From CAUZIZ01 sp965218775 (lineage in GTDB: Bacteria > Acidobacteriota > UBA6911 > RPQK01 > JAJDTT01), in the NCBI GenBank assembly GCA_965218775.1, contig CBDCLS010000006.1, positions 620,001 through 684,000 on the forward strand: a stretch of DNA of 64,000 nucleotides. The letters are read 5' to 3'. Under the pieces are notes generated by a model. It was given only the letters and a program-made list of their open reading frames with translations, searched no databases and was not told where the DNA came from. The position numbers and the translations under genes were made by a program. Shown here piece by piece: positions 62,067 through 64,000 of the stretch; the stretch's first letter is position 1, and every line of letters begins with the position of its first letter.

Positions 62067-63377
62067 TCACTCGGTCACGGCACGAAAGACACGCAGGAAG
62101 TTCTCGCCCAACAGTTTCCGGATCTCCTCCTCACTGTAGCCCCGCCGGAGCAGGGCTTCGGTCACCCGGGGGAATTGAGAAGCGTCTTCGAAACTTTGCA
62201 GCGCCCCTCCGCCATCGAAATCGGTGCCGATCGCCACGTGATCTATCCCGGCCACCCGCACTGCGCGGTCCAGGTGGTCCAGCATTCTCTCGAGTGAGAC
62301 TGGCGGAGGCGGAGGCGCCATCACGTCTCCGTAACGGTCCAGTGGACTCTTCCGCTTTGCCCGACTCCGCTCGAGGGCTGTTTCCCGTGCTTGCCGGACC
62401 CAGTCGAAGGGACGGTCCTGGTAGGCGGCGGCACGGGAGAGGTGGCTCTGGAGCGTCTGATCAAAGCTGTCACCCTCGATCCGGGCTTTCAGACGCTCCA
62501 CCTCCAGGAAGTCTCCGACAGCTATGATCCCCACAACCCCCCCGTTGCGGGCGAGGGCCCGGAGCTGATCATCCGTGAGGTTGCGCTGGATCGGCCCCAG
62601 GGCGTAGCAGCCATTATGGCTGGCCAGAACAGGATCTCGGGTGACGGCAAGGGTGTCCCTAAAGGTCTCCCGCGAGGCATGGGAGAGATCCACGACCACC
62701 CCCAGTCGGTTGCACTCCTCGACGACGGCTCGCCCAAAATCGGTCAGACCGTCGGCGCCGGGCTGCTCCCGGTCCGAGCTGGCCCAGCCCAGCCAGGCCG
62801 CATGGGTGAGGGCCAGGACTCTCAGTCCCATGCGGTGGTAGGACCTGAGAACCGCCAGGTCCGAGTCGAACCAGCCGTGGTTGGTTCCAATGATGACGGC
62901 GAACTTACCTTCCGCCTTGGCCCGGCGGATGTCGGCGGCGTTGCGTGCCACAAGCATCTGCGAAGAATGCTGCCGAACGGTCTCGTACAGGGCGTCCAGT
63001 TCCCAGAGGATTCTCTTGACGATGTCCGGTCCTTTGAAGAAAGCGTCGATGACGTTCACGCCTGGAGGGGGCGGGTCCAACACGCCCAGACGGGGGTTCC
63101 CGACGAATAGCTCTTCCGCGCCAACCCCAAAGTTGGCCCCGGTGACGCCGCCCCGGAGGGCCTTGGGCAGGTCGTACTTACCTCCTGGAGTGCCGGTTCC
63201 GAAATCGGGACGGTAGTAGAACTGGGTCGCCGAATAGGCGTCGATGACAATCGCCTCCCGGTGCAACCGCGCGGCCTTCTGAGAGACTCCGGGAGCAGGC
63301 TTCACGCCCCCAACCAGCGCGGAGCCGAGGCATAGGGCCACCACTCCCGAGGTAAGGGTCTGTAAGTCAGTTCGCAT
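62067..63377 (-). CDS. M19 membrane-dipeptidase-like exported protein with altered metal site
   Basis: 436 aa; GGAGGAG lies eight bases before the ATG. Signal peptide LTSGVVALCLGSALVGG. Peptidase M19 fold: GLRVLALTHAAWLGWASSD, RLGVVVDLSHAS (His ligand), DPVLASHNGCYAL (His ligand), VGIIAVGDFL, HVAIGTDFDGG and YSEEEIRKLLGENFLRVF. The N-terminal HxD metal motif is replaced (VIDAYSATQFYY) and the bridging Glu position reads IIGTNHGWF. So part of the binuclear zinc site is missing and classical dipeptidase activity is doubtful. It diverges from the alpha/beta-hydrolase gene at 63659; the 280-base gap presumably holds both promoters. Confidence 0.8.
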   Translation of the reverse strand: MRTDLQTLTSGVVALCLGSALVGGVKPAPGVSQKAARLHREAIVIDAYSATQFYYRPDFGTGTPGGKYDLPKALRGGVTGANFGVGAEELFVGNPRLGVLDPPPPGVNVIDAFFKGPDIVKRILWELDALYETVRQHSSQMLVARNAADIRRAKAEGKFAVIIGTNHGWFDSDLAVLRSYHRMGLRVLALTHAAWLGWASSDREQPGADGLTDFGRAVVEECNRLGVVVDLSHASRETFRDTLAVTRDPVLASHNGCYALGPIQRNLTDDQLRALARNGGVVGIIAVGDFLEVERLKARIEGDSFDQTLQSHLSRAAAYQDRPFDWVRQARETALERSRAKRKSPLDRYGDVMAPPPPPVSLERMLDHLDRAVRVAGIDHVAIGTDFDGGGALQSFEDASQFPRVTEALLRRGYSEEEIRKLLGENFLRVFRAVTE

Positions 63378-63658
63378 CGTTACAACTCCTCCCCGTCACC
63401 AAGGGAGCACTCAGATTGATTAGACTTCCTCGGCTCCCAGCGGCACGGATCACATGCATCGTTCGAGTTGATCTTACCGGTACTATACACAACTCTGGTT
63501 TGTGTCTATGCCGGCTCCGAACAGTAGACAAGTCCACTCCTTGGCGCCTGTTCTCAGCCTGGTCGCGCGATCGCGATATTCTTGGTAAGGTGGTCTTCCG
63601 ACTGAAGAAGGTACCCAAACCGTGCCCGGTGTGACACCGAAATGAGGACTGACTTGCC

Positions 63659-64000
63659 ATGAGATTGGGAAAAGCTCTCGCCTTGTTTGCTCTCTTCCTG
63701 GCCCTCGCCGGATCTGCCCACGCCCGCGTGGTTCGCATCCAGGTCCAGGAGCGGGGGGATCTCCTGGGCGGATACCGCTTTGGACTGGCGGGACCCTATG
63801 AGAAGCTCTCGGGCCGGGTCTACTTTGCCGTGGATCCCGAGGATCCCATCAATCAGATCATCACCGACGTGGAGAAGGCACCCCGGAACCCGCAGGGGGA
63901 GGTGGAGTTCTCCTCCGACTTCACGCTCCTGCAGCCGAAGCAGATCGAGCGGGGGAACGGAGCGGTCTTCTTCGAGGTCTCCAACCGGGGCGGCAAGGCC
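63659..64000 (+). CDS. Alpha/beta hydrolase domain protein, N-terminal part
   Basis: Starts at ATG 63659 (GAGGA upstream) and runs off the window after 114 residues. Signal peptide ALALFALFLALAGSAHA, then VVRIQVQERGDLLGGYRFGL, AGPYEKLSGRVYFAVDP, EFSSDFTLLQPK and GAVFFEVSNRGGKA. This is the conserved opening of the exported 'alpha/beta hydrolase domain-containing protein' family (PF20091-like). The catalytic part is outside the window. Confidence 0.75.
   Translation, partial: MRLGKALALFALFLALAGSAHARVVRIQVQERGDLLGGYRFGLAGPYEKLSGRVYFAVDPEDPINQIITDVEKAPRNPQGEVEFSSDFTLLQPKQIERGNGAVFFEVSNRGGKA

Noticed and set aside
63378..63658. Promoter motifs in the divergent intergenic region
   Set aside because: Several A/T-rich hexamers exist but no -35/-10 pair with proper spacing stands out on either strand.

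Overview
The window looks like one stretch of a bacterial chromosome with roughly 60% GC. The most likely source is Acidobacteriota, with Planctomycetota or Verrucomicrobiota as alternatives. The evidence is gene content: a Ser/Thr kinase fused to a WD40/TolB-like propeller (plus relics of others), a planctomycete-type cytochrome c/DUF1549/DUF1553 gene followed by a DUF1501 gene, and many exported Asp-box (sialidase-like) and propeller proteins. No rRNA, tRNA or CRISPR array was seen, so the phylum is inference.

Layout. 1-2371: end of a RIT (recombinases-in-trio) element with three tyrosine recombinases. 2372-4134: GNAT fragment, MFS transporter, DUF6922-like fragment. 4284-8618: minus-strand operon of a secreted propeller protein, an Asp-box lipoprotein and a Tat-exported enolase-superfamily protein. 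8750-9011: REP palindrome element. 9081-13259: DUF1501 gene and a frameshifted cytochrome/DUF1549/DUF1553 gene. 13608-25130: glycan module (two TIM-barrel glycosidase-like genes, one Asp-box gene, two propeller genes) bracketed by an inverted pair of ~157 bp repeats. 25322-27958: kinase-propeller. 28009-28814: RAYT-type transposase between structured palindromes. 29087-44273: sulfatase, hydrolases, Asp-box genes, a flavoprotein-sialidase fusion and an esterase, many of them broken. 44367-51658: two copies of a 1463 bp segment, three differences seen, flanking a 14-repeat FG-GAP gene. 51885-53340: patchwork of KDG-kinase, group II intron and SGNH-hydrolase fragments. 53387-56089: Tat-exported mannonate-dehydratase-like gene and another propeller gene. 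56451-58244: intact IS1182-family element. 58381-64000: terminase small subunit, sialidase, small secreted proteins, M19-dipeptidase-like gene, start of an alpha/beta hydrolase gene.

How it fits together. Most intact genes encode exported proteins that plausibly handle glycans or sugar acids. Two paralogue families dominate: propeller proteins carrying an LFVDDYLIE-like N-terminal motif and a KPVRLRF..LYSLRF-like C-terminus, and Asp-box proteins. Sugar-acid enzymes (mannonate-dehydratase-like, enolase superfamily, KDG-kinase fragment) suggest uronate or aldonate catabolism, with the first two carrying Tat signals. No SusC/SusD pair or dedicated transporter was seen.

The second theme is decay. 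About twenty broken genes or gene fragments, several single-base frameshifts, internal deletions and at least eight kinds of repeat or mobile element make this a region in active rearrangement. Some frameshifts could be assembly errors; read mapping would separate these.
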